From NCBI GenBank assembly GCA_003168295.1, contig PMST01000203.1, positions 10,195-23,483 on the forward strand: a stretch of DNA of 13,289 nucleotides, read 5' to 3'. The notes beneath the pieces were generated by a model, which searched no databases, was not told the DNA's origin, and saw only the letters and a program-made list of their open reading frames with translations. Source of the stretch: Actinomycetota bacterium (GTDB taxonomy: Bacteria > Actinomycetota > Actinomycetes > Streptosporangiales > Streptosporangiaceae). Positions 1 to 5,763 of the stretch are shown here, piece by piece (position 1 is the stretch's first letter; the number at the start of each line of letters is the position of its first letter). The translations under genes were made by a program, and so were the position numbers.

Positions 1-78
1 CTGGCAGTCGGCACCGCGACTTGACTTCGGGACGAAGAGGCCGCTTGCATTGCCGAATCTAGCCGTATAGGTGTCAAG

Positions 79-120
79 GCGGCGCCTCACGGCGCCGCTG
101 GCCCGGCGTCAGCGCCGGGC
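79..120. terminator. Two back-to-back GC hairpins downstream of the SnoaL-like gene
   Basis: Two perfect 8-bp stems lie almost end to end. GCGGCGCC (79-86) pairs with GGCGCCGC (91-98) across loop TCAC. GCCCGGCG (101-108) pairs with CGCCGGGC (113-120) across loop TCAG. They sit about 137 bp beyond the stop codon of the minus-strand SnoaL-like gene. A factor-independent terminator of the GC-rich, U-tract-poor actinobacterial kind is the simplest reading. No T tract follows on either strand, so function is inferred from structure and place only. The rest of 1-256 shows no gene that I can support. Confidence 0.4.
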
Positions 121-256
121 TCTGCCTTGGCGGCCCGCCCGACGCACGCCGGGCCATGCGCAAGGCTCACCAGATCAGCACGACGCACTCGTACGCACAA
201 CGGATGCATGGCCGCTGCATCGCGCAGCGAAATTCACCATCGCTGTCGGCGTGTGC

Positions 257-658
257 TCAGTGAGCACCCATCACATCTTGGAGTTGGCCAGTGTCCGCGT
301 ACTGCTGGAAGCTCGCCAGTTTGCCGTTGCGCATCTTCAGCACGTGACAGACCTGAGCATCAAGACTCTTGCCGGTCTGCTTGTAGACCCCTGAGTAGCG
401 CACTTCGACTACGACCGCAGAACCTGCATCAAGGAACTCCATGGGACGCACGGTGAAGCCGTCCCATTCCGTTCCGAGCTTGATGAACAGGTTGTTCAGG
501 ATTGCATCGGGACCCAGCCAGGCCTTGCCATCGGGCTTGTACGGATTGCCTTCTGCTTCGCGCCATTCGATGTCGGGATCCATCATGCCGAGCACAGCAG
601 GAATGTCCCCCCGGCCGAAGGCATCGTATATGTCTCGCGCCAGCTGCACATTGTCCAC
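257..658 (-). CDS. SnoaL-like / NTF2-fold protein (ketosteroid isomerase-like)
   Basis: A small cytoplasmic protein of 133 residues whose sequence fits the SnoaL-like NTF2 fold. An N-terminal helix pair (ARDIYDAFGRGDIPAVLGMM) is followed by DPDIEWRE, the G-P-D-A-I segment, and alternating strands ending in VCHVLKMRNGKLASFQQYAD, the usual 'F.v.dGkI..~.~Y.D' ending of the family. Members are isomerases, cyclases, hydrolases or binding proteins for small hydrophobic molecules; the substrate here cannot be told from sequence. The start is the second of two adjacent GTG codons (659-661 and 656-658), chosen because the strong GGGAGGGGAGG ribosome site at 665-675 lies 6 nt before it. A good promoter lies upstream. 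The long upstream extension of this reading frame (to 985) would include the ribosome site and promoter and is unlikely to be translated. The gene stands alone, so context gives no pathway. Confidence 0.8.
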   Translation of the reverse strand: MDNVQLARDIYDAFGRGDIPAVLGMMDPDIEWREAEGNPYKPDGKAWLGPDAILNNLFIKLGTEWDGFTVRPMEFLDAGSAVVVEVRYSGVYKQTGKSLDAQVCHVLKMRNGKLASFQQYADTGQLQDVMGAH

Positions 659-694
659 CACGGACCTCCCCTCCCTACGACTTCCTTGCACTGG

Positions 695-723
695 ACCGTA
701 CGCCGATCCAGCCACGTTGACAA
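695..723 (-). promoter_or_regulatory. Promoter of the SnoaL-like gene
   Basis: Reading the minus strand, TTGTCA (complement of 718-723) and TACGGT (complement of 695-700) are separated by exactly 17 bp. This is close to the housekeeping sigma consensus TTGACA-17-TANNNT. The expected transcription start near 688 gives a leader of about 30 nt that carries the strong ribosome site before the GTG start at 658. Prediction from sequence only. Confidence 0.55.
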
Positions 724-1101
724 TCGCCCAGGCGCGGGGACCGCCTGGTCTAGGGCGGCATAACCGGGGAAGTTGCAAGGACCCCCACCAGACTGCCGCC
801 GGTACACGCGAATCGGCCCTTGACACCTCCCCTCCGGCGAATAGGGCGGCAGCAGTCAGTCCGATGGGGGGAAGGGGCGGGGACCAGGACCACGGCCGGT
901 GCTGGACGGTGCCCGGCACGACGGCGGCGCAGGCGGCCGGGGCCGGACGGGCAGGCGTCGCGCAAGGCCCGACACGGCGGGTCACAGCCGTCGCTCGCGG
1001 CCGGGGACGACGAGCAACCGCCTCCGCGTGGCCGATAGCGCGGAGAAACCGGTAGCGAGCCGTGAACCACGGACGCTCTTGAAACCGCTAGGCAGTGCCG
1101 C

Positions 1102-1128
1102 AGCGTGGCTCGGGCTGGGAGCCACGCT
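1102..1128. repeat. Perfect 10-bp hairpin plus 12-bp tandem repeat
   Basis: AGCGTGGCTC (1102-1111) and GAGCCACGCT (1119-1128) are exact reverse complements around the 7-nt loop GGGCTGG. The right arm also overlaps a tandem duplication, CTGGGAGCCAC at 1115-1125 and again at 1127-1137. It lies in the gene-free stretch, about 440 bp from the nearest start codon. It could be a terminator, a protein-binding site or the stem of a small RNA; nothing in the sequence decides which. Confidence 0.5.
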
Positions 1129-1138
1129 GGGAGCCACA

Positions 1139-1265
1139 CGGATGAACAACCTTCGGATGATCCGGACCTGCACGGACAACCGGGAGAGACGAGCCCGAGG
1201 TTACGAACGGTCCTGAACGGGTCCGGACGCCCAGACGGGAATCTACGGATCAGAAGGTTCATCCG
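1139..1265. repeat. Imperfect long-range inverted repeat
   Basis: The left arm, 1139-1164, begins CGGATGAAC and ends TGATCCG. The right arm, 1246-1265, read on the minus strand begins CGGATGAAC and ends TGATCCG too. Between these blocks the left arm has a few extra bases around CCTTC, the right arm only CTTC. The arms enclose about 80 bp. The shared ends and same order make chance unlikely, and a cruciform or an RNA fold is possible. Confidence 0.5.
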
Positions 1266-1304
1266 TGCCCGCTGCGTGCTCGATAGGACAGTCATCATAG
1301 GCAA

Positions 1305-1322
1305 CTCACGGTCACTCGCGGA
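1305..1322 (-). repeat. 18-bp motif, copy A (left of the TIR gene)
   Basis: CTCACGGTCACTCGCGGA occurs here and again, letter for letter and in the same orientation, at 2915-2932. On the minus strand (TCCGCGAGTGACCGTGAG) weaker similarity continues into the following roughly 45 bases of both copies. The pair brackets the TIR gene. In minus-strand orientation, TATGAT (complement of 1294-1299) just after this copy resembles a -10 box. Function unknown. Confidence 0.7.
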
Positions 1323-1578
1323 TAGCCGCACATGCTTGCTGACCCGCGGACAGACTGGCCACGCATGGACCACCCACGTCCTAGCAGTCAGGGCGTTCCC
1401 GCTACATGCCCCGAGCGGAGGAGCAACCGCGGGCAGCCATGGTCTCTCACGGACAACGTGTTAGCAGATGCGCAGGTCAGCCAATTCAGGTGTTCCCCCA
1501 AACCTCTGTGCCCGCGTACGCTTAGACAACCGGGGTATCCTCCGTTTGAGGGAACCCGGCGTTCAAAGGGGACACGGA

Positions 1579-2451
1579 ATGGCGAGTCTAGCGTTCATCA
1601 GCTACCGTCGCGACGACACAGGCCCGCTGGCCCAAGGTCTCTATCTTCAGCTAAAAGCCCGGTTTGGTTCGGGCCAACTGTTCATGGACGTGAATTCGGT
1701 ACCAGTCGGCAAGCAGTGGCCGCCACGAATACGGGACAAGCTCCAAGAGGCCACCGTAGTCCTGGCGGTGATAGGACCCACGTGGCTTAGCGTGAGCGAT
1801 AAATGGGGTCGACGGCGGCTGGACAAGGCTAATGACTGGGTGCGGCTCGAACTCGAGACTGCCTTGGATCAGCGCAAGGATATCATCAACCTACTCGTCG
1901 GACATAAGATTTCTCGCCCACCCGATAAGGCTCTTCCAAAAAAATTGCGAGGACTTTTCGATTATCCTTACTTGCGGCTGCGCCCGGAGGTGGAGACGTG
2001 GGCCGAGGACATGAACTCTGTTGGACGCCAACTAGTCGAGTTGGGCCTCAAGGACAACGAACCGGGCCCCGACGCGCTGCCCACACCGTTGCCGTGGAAA
2101 GCGGATCTTCCTGGCCTCACGGAGGATCAACTTAACCAGGCGCTGGACGGTCTCCCAGATTGGGAACCGTGGCAGGACACCCTCCAGCGAGAGTACCCAC
2201 ACTCCCGTCAGGAATTGCGGAAAAACTTCATCTTCAACTCATTCGAGGAGGCAATCAAATTCATGTCTTACCTCGTACCACGCTTTACCGACCTCAACCA
2301 CCACCCTCGCTGGGCCAACGAATGGAAGACGGTTCAAATCCGGCTAGCGACCTGGGACGGTAGAAACAAGATTACCACAGAGGACGTGCGAGCCGCGCAA
2401 GTGGTCGACAGGGCATACCAGGAATTTCTCACGCAACTCAGCTCTTCCTGA
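1579..2451 (+). CDS. TIR domain fused to a pterin-4a-carbinolamine dehydratase-like (PCD/DCoH) domain
   Basis: A 290-residue soluble protein. Residues 1-155 form a TIR domain: FISYRRDDT (6-14), FMDVNSVPVGKQW (35-47), VVLAVIGPTWL (60-70), then WVRLE (87-91), the W-x-x-x-E motif that carries the catalytic glutamate of NAD-cleaving TIRs. Residues 173-288 match PCD: FIFNSFEEAIKFM (217-229), LNHHP (239-243), W249 after five residues, W259 nine residues later, and D269. This is the spacing of the PCD active-site motif, with T237 where an acidic or basic residue is usual. PCDs dehydrate 4a-hydroxytetrahydropterins, and the human one (DCoH) also acts as a dimer/tetramer partner of HNF1. Here the domain may bind a pterin or hold TIR units together (inference). 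The start ATG has AAAGGGG 7 nt upstream; an in-frame upstream start at 1468 has no ribosome site. Codon use is more A/T-rich than in neighbours, with an A7 run at 1938-1944. It stands alone, with no Thoeris-type partner visible. Cargo of the element and a defence role are likely but unproven. Confidence 0.88.
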   Translation: MASLAFISYRRDDTGPLAQGLYLQLKARFGSGQLFMDVNSVPVGKQWPPRIRDKLQEATVVLAVIGPTWLSVSDKWGRRRLDKANDWVRLELETALDQRKDIINLLVGHKISRPPDKALPKKLRGLFDYPYLRLRPEVETWAEDMNSVGRQLVELGLKDNEPGPDALPTPLPWKADLPGLTEDQLNQALDGLPDWEPWQDTLQREYPHSRQELRKNFIFNSFEEAIKFMSYLVPRFTDLNHHPRWANEWKTVQIRLATWDGRNKITTEDVRAAQVVDRAYQEFLTQLSSS

Positions 2452-2884
2452 CCGCGTACTGCATAGTCCGCGATACTGCGCTCACACCTTCAGACAGCAG
2501 CCGCGGAGTCGCTTCCACGGAAATTGACCAGCCAGGACCAGCTGCGAGCAACGCACGAGAACACGCTCGTAATGCGTAGATCGCTGGTGCTTATGAGGGG
2601 CCAGGGCGCCGAGGTGCCAAACGTCGTACGCGACCCCGGACGTCGTACCCGTTTTTCAGTCAGCGCACCGCCCGCTCCGCGGGGGTTGCAACTCAGTTTG
2701 CAGTGCAGCACCATACGCAGGTGCCCCAGGGCAGCCCAGTTAGGGACATTGGCCCGGGGAGGCTGGCTTCAAGGAACGCAGTCAACCCAACCGTATTTGC
2801 AGCTCGGGTCGCAGCCGTCCGGGTCGCTCGGGCTCCCCCCTCAGGCCTCTGCCGTAGGCCAACCAAATACAGCCGGGCCATTAG
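2452..2884. other. Gene-free stretch after the TIR gene
   Basis: About 430 bp with no reading frame that has both a ribosome site and a plausible protein. A frame opening with TTG at 2524 starts in a protein-like way but turns into low-complexity, uneven sequence and ends without a recognisable domain. No clear hairpin terminator for the TIR gene is visible. The second copy of the 18-bp motif lies just beyond, at 2915. Confidence 0.45.
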
Positions 2885-3240
2885 CGGGCCATTAACCTGG
2901 GTGACGAGGGGTCCCTCACGGTCACTCGCGGACATCCCACGCCGCAGGTCAGACGACATAGCAGCCCGGACAGCGCAGATTCCCAAGCTGACAGTCCGGA
3001 AGGTCCCGTACGCCCGAGGCTAAGGCCGTCCGGACCGCAGGCGAAGCCTGTCCGACGCCGACTGATCGTTGACACGGCCGGCTTCCTCAAGGCCCGCACT
3101 AGCTGTTTGCCTGAGGCGAAGACAGACACTTACCGTCGTCTTAAGACACGCGTTACCAAGGCGACAAGGACAGGCCCAGAGCGCGGTGAGCGCACCATCT
3201 CTCGTATCGAGGAAATCGGAATAGCCCGCTTGGTCTATTG
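2885..3240 (+). pseudogene. Decayed IS5-type transposase fragment (probable)
   Basis: An open frame without a good start runs from after a stop at 2882-2884 to TGA at 3238-3240. It reads ...SSPDSADSQ..., and 28 residues after the Q come RRRLIVDTAGFL. In IS5-family DDE transposases the block 'PSA..DSQS.KT' is followed at the same distance by 'GRKRHI.VDT.GLL', with the aspartate of VDT part of the catalytic core. Here the glycine-rich segment in between is lost, the downstream catalytic residues are not recognisable, and the N-terminal part is missing. The gene therefore cannot be active. No flanking terminal inverted repeats were identified. The match is short and judged by eye; the frame could instead be fortuitous. 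Confidence 0.4.
2915..2932 (-). repeat. 18-bp motif, copy B (right of the TIR gene)
   Basis: Exact second copy of the motif at 1305-1322, same orientation, 1610 bp away. It lies inside the open frame of the transposase remnant but upstream of its recognisable part. Copy A shows no similar transposase reading, so the motif is not simply transposase coding sequence. Confidence 0.7.
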
Positions 3241-3241
3241 A

Positions 3242-3289
3242 TGCACCAGCGTGCACCGCGAGCCAGAGCAAGCTGCACCGCGCGGTGCA
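3242..3289. promoter_or_regulatory. Palindrome with repeated half-sites upstream of the excisionase/integrase pair
   Basis: TGCACCGCGCGGTGCA at 3274-3289 is a perfect 16-bp palindrome. The half-site TGCACC recurs in direct orientation at 3242-3247 and 3252-3257, so the starts 3242, 3252 and 3274 are spaced by roughly one and two helical turns. It lies 85-133 bp before the excisionase-like start codon. This is what a dimeric repressor operator would look like, and the integration genes of such elements are usually repressed. No promoter boxes could be placed with confidence near it, and the cognate regulator is not in the window. Confidence 0.45.
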
Positions 3290-3374
3290 CGGGATCAGGC
3301 TGATTACGCTAGCCCCGCACCTCGACCGTGCAGCCGCGCACGGCGAACCATACCGCGAAGCAAGGGAGGTGAAC

Positions 3375-3596
3375 GTGACGACTAAAGCATCCCGTACCCC
3401 GGGCAACCCGGGCGCCAGCGAATGGCTGACCGTCGAGGAGGTCTGCGCCGAGTTGAAGATCAGCCAGCGGACTTTCTACCGCTGGCGGGCGCTGGGCACC
3501 GGCCCGCGCAGCAAGCGCATTGCCGGGGGCTGCGTCCGCGTCCGGCGGAGCTGGCTGGACGCATGGCTTGACGAGCCCGAGCAGGACATCGCGTGA
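3375..3596 (+). CDS. Excisionase-like helix-turn-helix protein
   Basis: A 73-residue DNA-binding protein. After a short disordered start (TTKASRTPGNPGAS) comes the MerR-type helix-turn-helix of the excisionase family: WLTVEEVCAELKISQRTFYR (residues 16-35), then WRALGTGPRSKRIAGGCVRVRRSWLDAWL, with the wing and the final 'R.s.LdaWl' helix. Such proteins bend att DNA and steer the integrase towards excision, and some also regulate transcription. The start GTG at 3375 is preferred over an in-frame GTG at 3369 and a far upstream ATG because AGGGAGG (3363-3369) lies 5 nt before it. The stop overlaps the integrase GTG start in the sequence GTGA, so the two genes are translationally coupled. A palindromic repeat upstream may be its operator. 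The exact role, excisionase or regulator, is inferred from size, fold and neighbour. Confidence 0.82.
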   Translation: MTTKASRTPGNPGASEWLTVEEVCAELKISQRTFYRWRALGTGPRSKRIAGGCVRVRRSWLDAWLDEPEQDIA

Positions 3597-5008
3597 ATAG
3601 CTACGACGTCCGGTTCTGGCAGATCGAGACGCGGAAGGGCAAGACGGTCACCTACCGCGTCCGCTGGGTCGGGCAGTTCAGCGACTCGTTCACCACGAAG
3701 GAACTGGCCGAATCGCATCGCGCCAAGCTCAGGGCGGCGGCCAGGCACGGCGAAGGGTTCGGCACCGAGACCGGACGGCCCGAGTCGATGGTCCGCACGC
3801 TGCGGGACGTGTCCTTCTACGAGCACTGCGCCGAGTTCGCTGCGGCGACCTGGCCGGTATCGTCCGCCAAGACAAGGCTGTCCGTCATCGAGACCCTGAC
3901 CAGAGTCGTGCCCGTAGTGGTCAGCGACCACAAGGGCGCTCCCGACCCGGCGGTGCTGCGCTCGGCACTGCGCAAGACCCTGAACCCGGGCGGCCACGCA
4001 GGCGAGCTCGACGAGGACGAGACCAGAGCCGTCGCCTGGATAGCGCGTGCCTCACGCCCGGTCGGCTCACTGGCAGACCCGGCCGTGATCTGTGACATCC
4101 TCGACGCCCTCACGGTCAACCTAGACGGCAAGCCCGCCGCCCCGGAGTACTTCTCCCGGCGGCGCCGGATCATGCACCGCGCCCTGGCGTACGCGATCCG
4201 CAAGAAAAGACTGACGGCCAACCCGCTGTCCAAGCCCAACCTCCCCGAGGGGTGGACCCCGCCGCAAGCTCCTGACGACACCCTAGACCCGCGGTCGGTG
4301 GGCAGTCCCGCGCTCGTCGCGGCGATGCTCGAAACCTGCAAGGGCACCGGCAGCAGGCAAGGCAGGCGGTTCGCCGCCTTCTACGGCTGCATGTTCTACG
4401 CCATGATGCGCCCCTCCGAGGTCGCGGCGCTGACCCGCAGCGGGTGCGAGCTGCCCGAGCGAGGATGGGGTCACCTGACGTTCGCCGACGCTAGTCCCGC
4501 CGCAGGCAAGGCGTTCACCGACGACGGGCAGATGCACGAGCACAGAGGGCTGAAAGGCAGGACCAAGGGCCGCCCCACCACCCGGGCACGAAGGCCCGCC
4601 CGGAGAGTCCCCATCCCGCCCGAGCTGGTGGCCCTGCTGCGCGAGCACATCGACCTGTTCGGGACCGACGCTGACGGCAGGCTATTCCGCAGCGAGAACG
4701 GCAACCACATCCACCCGTCCACCTGGTGGCGAGTCTGGCACAAGGTGCGATGCGCCTCGCTGAGCCCGGAGGACCTGGCGGGCCCGCTCATGCGCCGTCC
4801 ATACGACCTGCGGCACTCAGGTGTCACCTGGCGCCTGAACTCCGGCGTCCCGGCCACCGAGGTAGCCGCGTGGGCCGGGCACTCGGTGGAGGTCCTCACG
4901 CGCGTGTACGCCCGGTGCGTGACCGGGCTGGAAGACGTATGGATCAGGCGCATGGAGGGCGGCCTGCGCCTAGAAGGTGGCCACCAGGACGAGGGGGAGG
5001 GGGAGTGA
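3593..5008 (+). CDS. Tyrosine recombinase (site-specific integrase)
   Basis: A 471-residue integrase that would join element and chromosome att sites. The N-terminal arm-binding part (about 1-60, TYRVRWVGQFSDSFTTKELAE) is the AP2-like integrase DNA-binding region. A SAM-like core-binding domain covers about 70-215. The catalytic domain (240-460) shows MMRPSEVAAL with R273, YDLRHSGVTWRL with R407 and H408, WAGHS with H430 and the nucleophile Y439 in RVYAR. The first residue of the box-II motif is Tyr404 instead of His, as is common in actinobacterial integrases. Length is slightly above the usual 380-450. GTG start inside the GTGA overlap with the excisionase-like gene. It reads towards the tRNA-Arg gene and ends 129 bp from it, which places attP between the two. 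The C-terminal tail is acidic and Gly/Glu-rich (EGGHQDEGEGE). Confidence 0.95.
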   Translation: MNSYDVRFWQIETRKGKTVTYRVRWVGQFSDSFTTKELAESHRAKLRAAARHGEGFGTETGRPESMVRTLRDVSFYEHCAEFAAATWPVSSAKTRLSVIETLTRVVPVVVSDHKGAPDPAVLRSALRKTLNPGGHAGELDEDETRAVAWIARASRPVGSLADPAVICDILDALTVNLDGKPAAPEYFSRRRRIMHRALAYAIRKKRLTANPLSKPNLPEGWTPPQAPDDTLDPRSVGSPALVAAMLETCKGTGSRQGRRFAAFYGCMFYAMMRPSEVAALTRSGCELPERGWGHLTFADASPAAGKAFTDDGQMHEHRGLKGRTKGRPTTRARRPARRVPIPPELVALLREHIDLFGTDADGRLFRSENGNHIHPSTWWRVWHKVRCASLSPEDLAGPLMRRPYDLRHSGVTWRLNSGVPATEVAAWAGHSVEVLTRVYARCVTGLEDVWIRRMEGGLRLEGGHQDEGEGE

Positions 5009-5012
5009 CCGT

Positions 5013-5104
5013 GGGCGCGTATTGGGCGCGGAATCTGGCAGACGGCGGCATCCGGTGGCACGAGCTGTCTCAGCCTGTCACCCAGGAGTTCCAGCGTCGT
5101 GCCA
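5013..5104. repeat. Repeats between integrase and tRNA (candidate integrase/excisionase arm sites)
   Basis: GGGCGCG occurs at 5013-5019 and 5024-5030, exactly 11 bp apart and so on the same face of the helix. Further on, TGGCACGA (5056-5063) and TCGTGCCA (5097-5104) form a perfect 8-bp inverted repeat 33 bp apart. The interval between int and the att core is where arm-type sites for integrase and excisionase are expected. This role is inferred from position. An alternative for the inverted repeat is a hairpin downstream of the leftward tRNA gene. Confidence 0.4.
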
Positions 5105-5137
5105 GGTCAGCGTGCGATTTCCGAGGGTATGAGGAAG

Positions 5138-5209
5138 CGCCCCCAGCAGGATTCGAACCTGCGCACACGGCTCCGGAGGCCGATGCTCTATCCCCTGAGC
5201 TATGGGGGC
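5138..5209 (-). tRNA. tRNA-Arg(CCG)
   Basis: The minus strand folds as a full 72-nt cloverleaf. Acceptor arm GCCCCCA pairs with TGGGGGC, discriminator G. The D arm is GCTC...GAGC, the anticodon loop CTCCGGA with anticodon CCG reads CGG arginine codons, and the T arm is GCAGG-TTCGAAT-CCTGC. The first anticodon-stem pair is a T-T mismatch, and the other four pair well. CCA is not encoded. The gene's 3' end faces the integrase, so this is the chromosomal attachment site; the element must restore the 3' end, and the complete cloverleaf shows that it does. TACCCT (complement of 5225-5230) is a fair -10 box 15 bp upstream of the mature 5' end. Confidence 0.95.
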
Positions 5210-5224
5210 TGCGCGACGTGGGAA

Positions 5225-5230
5225 AGGGTA
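5225..5230 (-). promoter_or_regulatory. Candidate -10 box of tRNA-Arg
   Basis: TACCCT on the minus strand fits TANNNT and would start transcription about 9 nt before the mature tRNA 5' end. The -35 region 17-18 bp upstream (GTCCGG/TGTCCG) is a poor match, so this is tentative. Confidence 0.35.
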
Positions 5231-5394
5231 CCAGCCGCAGGGCCCGTCCGGACACTCAGCCACGGACACAGCGCCGCGCGCAAGCAATCGGGCACGCAAC
5301 CAGGGACCGCGCCCGGGAAGGCGCCGAGGCCTGGGCCCCGACAAGGCGCAAGCAGGTGCGCCGAGCCACTACCCTCACGCGAGTGACGCACGGA

Positions 5395-5763
5395 ATGGGA
5401 CGAGTGCTTGTCGTCGACGACGACGAAGTGATCAGGCGGCTGATCGAGGTCAACCTCTCACTTGAGGGCTTCGACGTGTCGACGGCGGTGGACGGGCAGG
5501 ACTGCCTGGATAAGGTGGCGGAGATCAATCCGGATGTCATCACGCTGGACGTGATGATGCCGCGGCTCGACGGCTGGGAGACGGCGGTCCAGCTGCGCCA
5601 GTCACCGGACACGGCCCACATCAAGGTGGTGCTGATCACCGCGCGCGCCCAGGAAGTCGACAAGGCCCGCGGCGCCCGGGTCGGTGCCGACGCCTACCTC
5701 ACCAAGCCTTTCGACCCGAACGAGATGATCCGCTTGGTCCGCGAGCTGGTCGGCCCCCGCTAG
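5395..5763 (+). CDS. Single-domain response regulator (receiver only)
   Basis: A 122-residue CheY-type receiver domain with no output domain. Key residues are present: acidic pair D8/D9 in VLVVDDDE, phospho-acceptor D52 in TLDVMMP, T82 in ITARA, and K104 in LTKPFDPNE. It would be phosphorylated by a partner histidine kinase and act through protein contacts. No kinase is in the window. ATG at 5395 gives the usual family start MGRVLVVDDDE. An in-frame GTG at 5383 (adding MTHG) is possible. TACCCT at 5370-5375 would place a transcript start at about 5382, so a leaderless message starting at that GTG is conceivable. Neither start has a good ribosome site. The frame also stays open far upstream through the tRNA and integrase, which is not coding. 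Its stop codon directly abuts the next gene's GTG, pointing to one operon with the ArgRS-like and lysA genes. Confidence 0.92.
   Translation: MGRVLVVDDDEVIRRLIEVNLSLEGFDVSTAVDGQDCLDKVAEINPDVITLDVMMPRLDGWETAVQLRQSPDTAHIKVVLITARAQEVDKARGARVGADAYLTKPFDPNEMIRLVRELVGPR

Larger units (their letters stand above)
724..1578. other. Long stretch without a convincing gene (between SnoaL-like and TIR genes)
   Basis: About 850 bp in which every frame gives only arginine-, glycine- and proline-rich or out-of-phase translations, without ribosome sites or recognisable motifs. What it does contain is structural. There is a 10-bp hairpin at 1102-1128, an imperfect inverted repeat with arms at 1139-1164 and 1246-1265, and one copy of an 18-bp motif (1305-1322) found again at 2915-2932. 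It also serves as the upstream region of the TIR gene; TATCCT at 1536-1541 fits a -10 box but has no matching -35. A decayed region or a non-coding functional site of the element are both possible. Confidence 0.5.
1..5160. mobile_element. Integrase-proximal part of an element integrated at tRNA-Arg (left end not in window)
   Basis: A tyrosine integrase and an overlapping excisionase-like gene lie against the 3' end of a tRNA-Arg gene, the standard layout of actinomycete integrative elements and of many phages. The gene content to the left is accessory: a TIR fusion gene, a transposase remnant, and long gene-poor stretches with uneven base composition. To the right a conserved housekeeping cluster starts. 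I looked for a direct repeat of the tRNA 3' end (gattcgaacctg and nearby bases) in positions 1-5100 and found none. The left boundary is therefore probably outside the window, or the att core is short or diverged. No replication, transfer or phage structural gene is visible, so the element type cannot be fixed. The SnoaL-like gene at the far left may or may not belong to it. Confidence 0.6.

Noticed and set aside
820..848. TTGACA at 820-825 with TAGGGC 16 bp later on the plus strand
   Set aside because: The -10 is poor and no plausible gene follows in that direction before the TIR gene 730 bp away.
662..985. N-terminal extension of the SnoaL-like frame to 985
   Set aside because: It contains the promoter and ribosome site of the gene and reads as low-complexity Arg/Pro/Ala sequence.
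2524..2895. Frame from TTG at 2524 as a small gene after the TIR gene
   Set aside because: Only the first part looks protein-like, the start has no good ribosome site, and the rest has no recognisable domain or consistent composition.
1..5100. Second copy of the tRNA-Arg 3' end (other att site)
   Set aside because: Searched by eye for gattcgaacctg and neighbouring bases; none found, so no att pair can be drawn within the window.
4726..5394. Upstream extension of the response regulator frame
   Set aside because: It would run through the integrase gene in another frame and through the tRNA on the opposite strand; the receiver domain starts at MGRVLVVDDDE.
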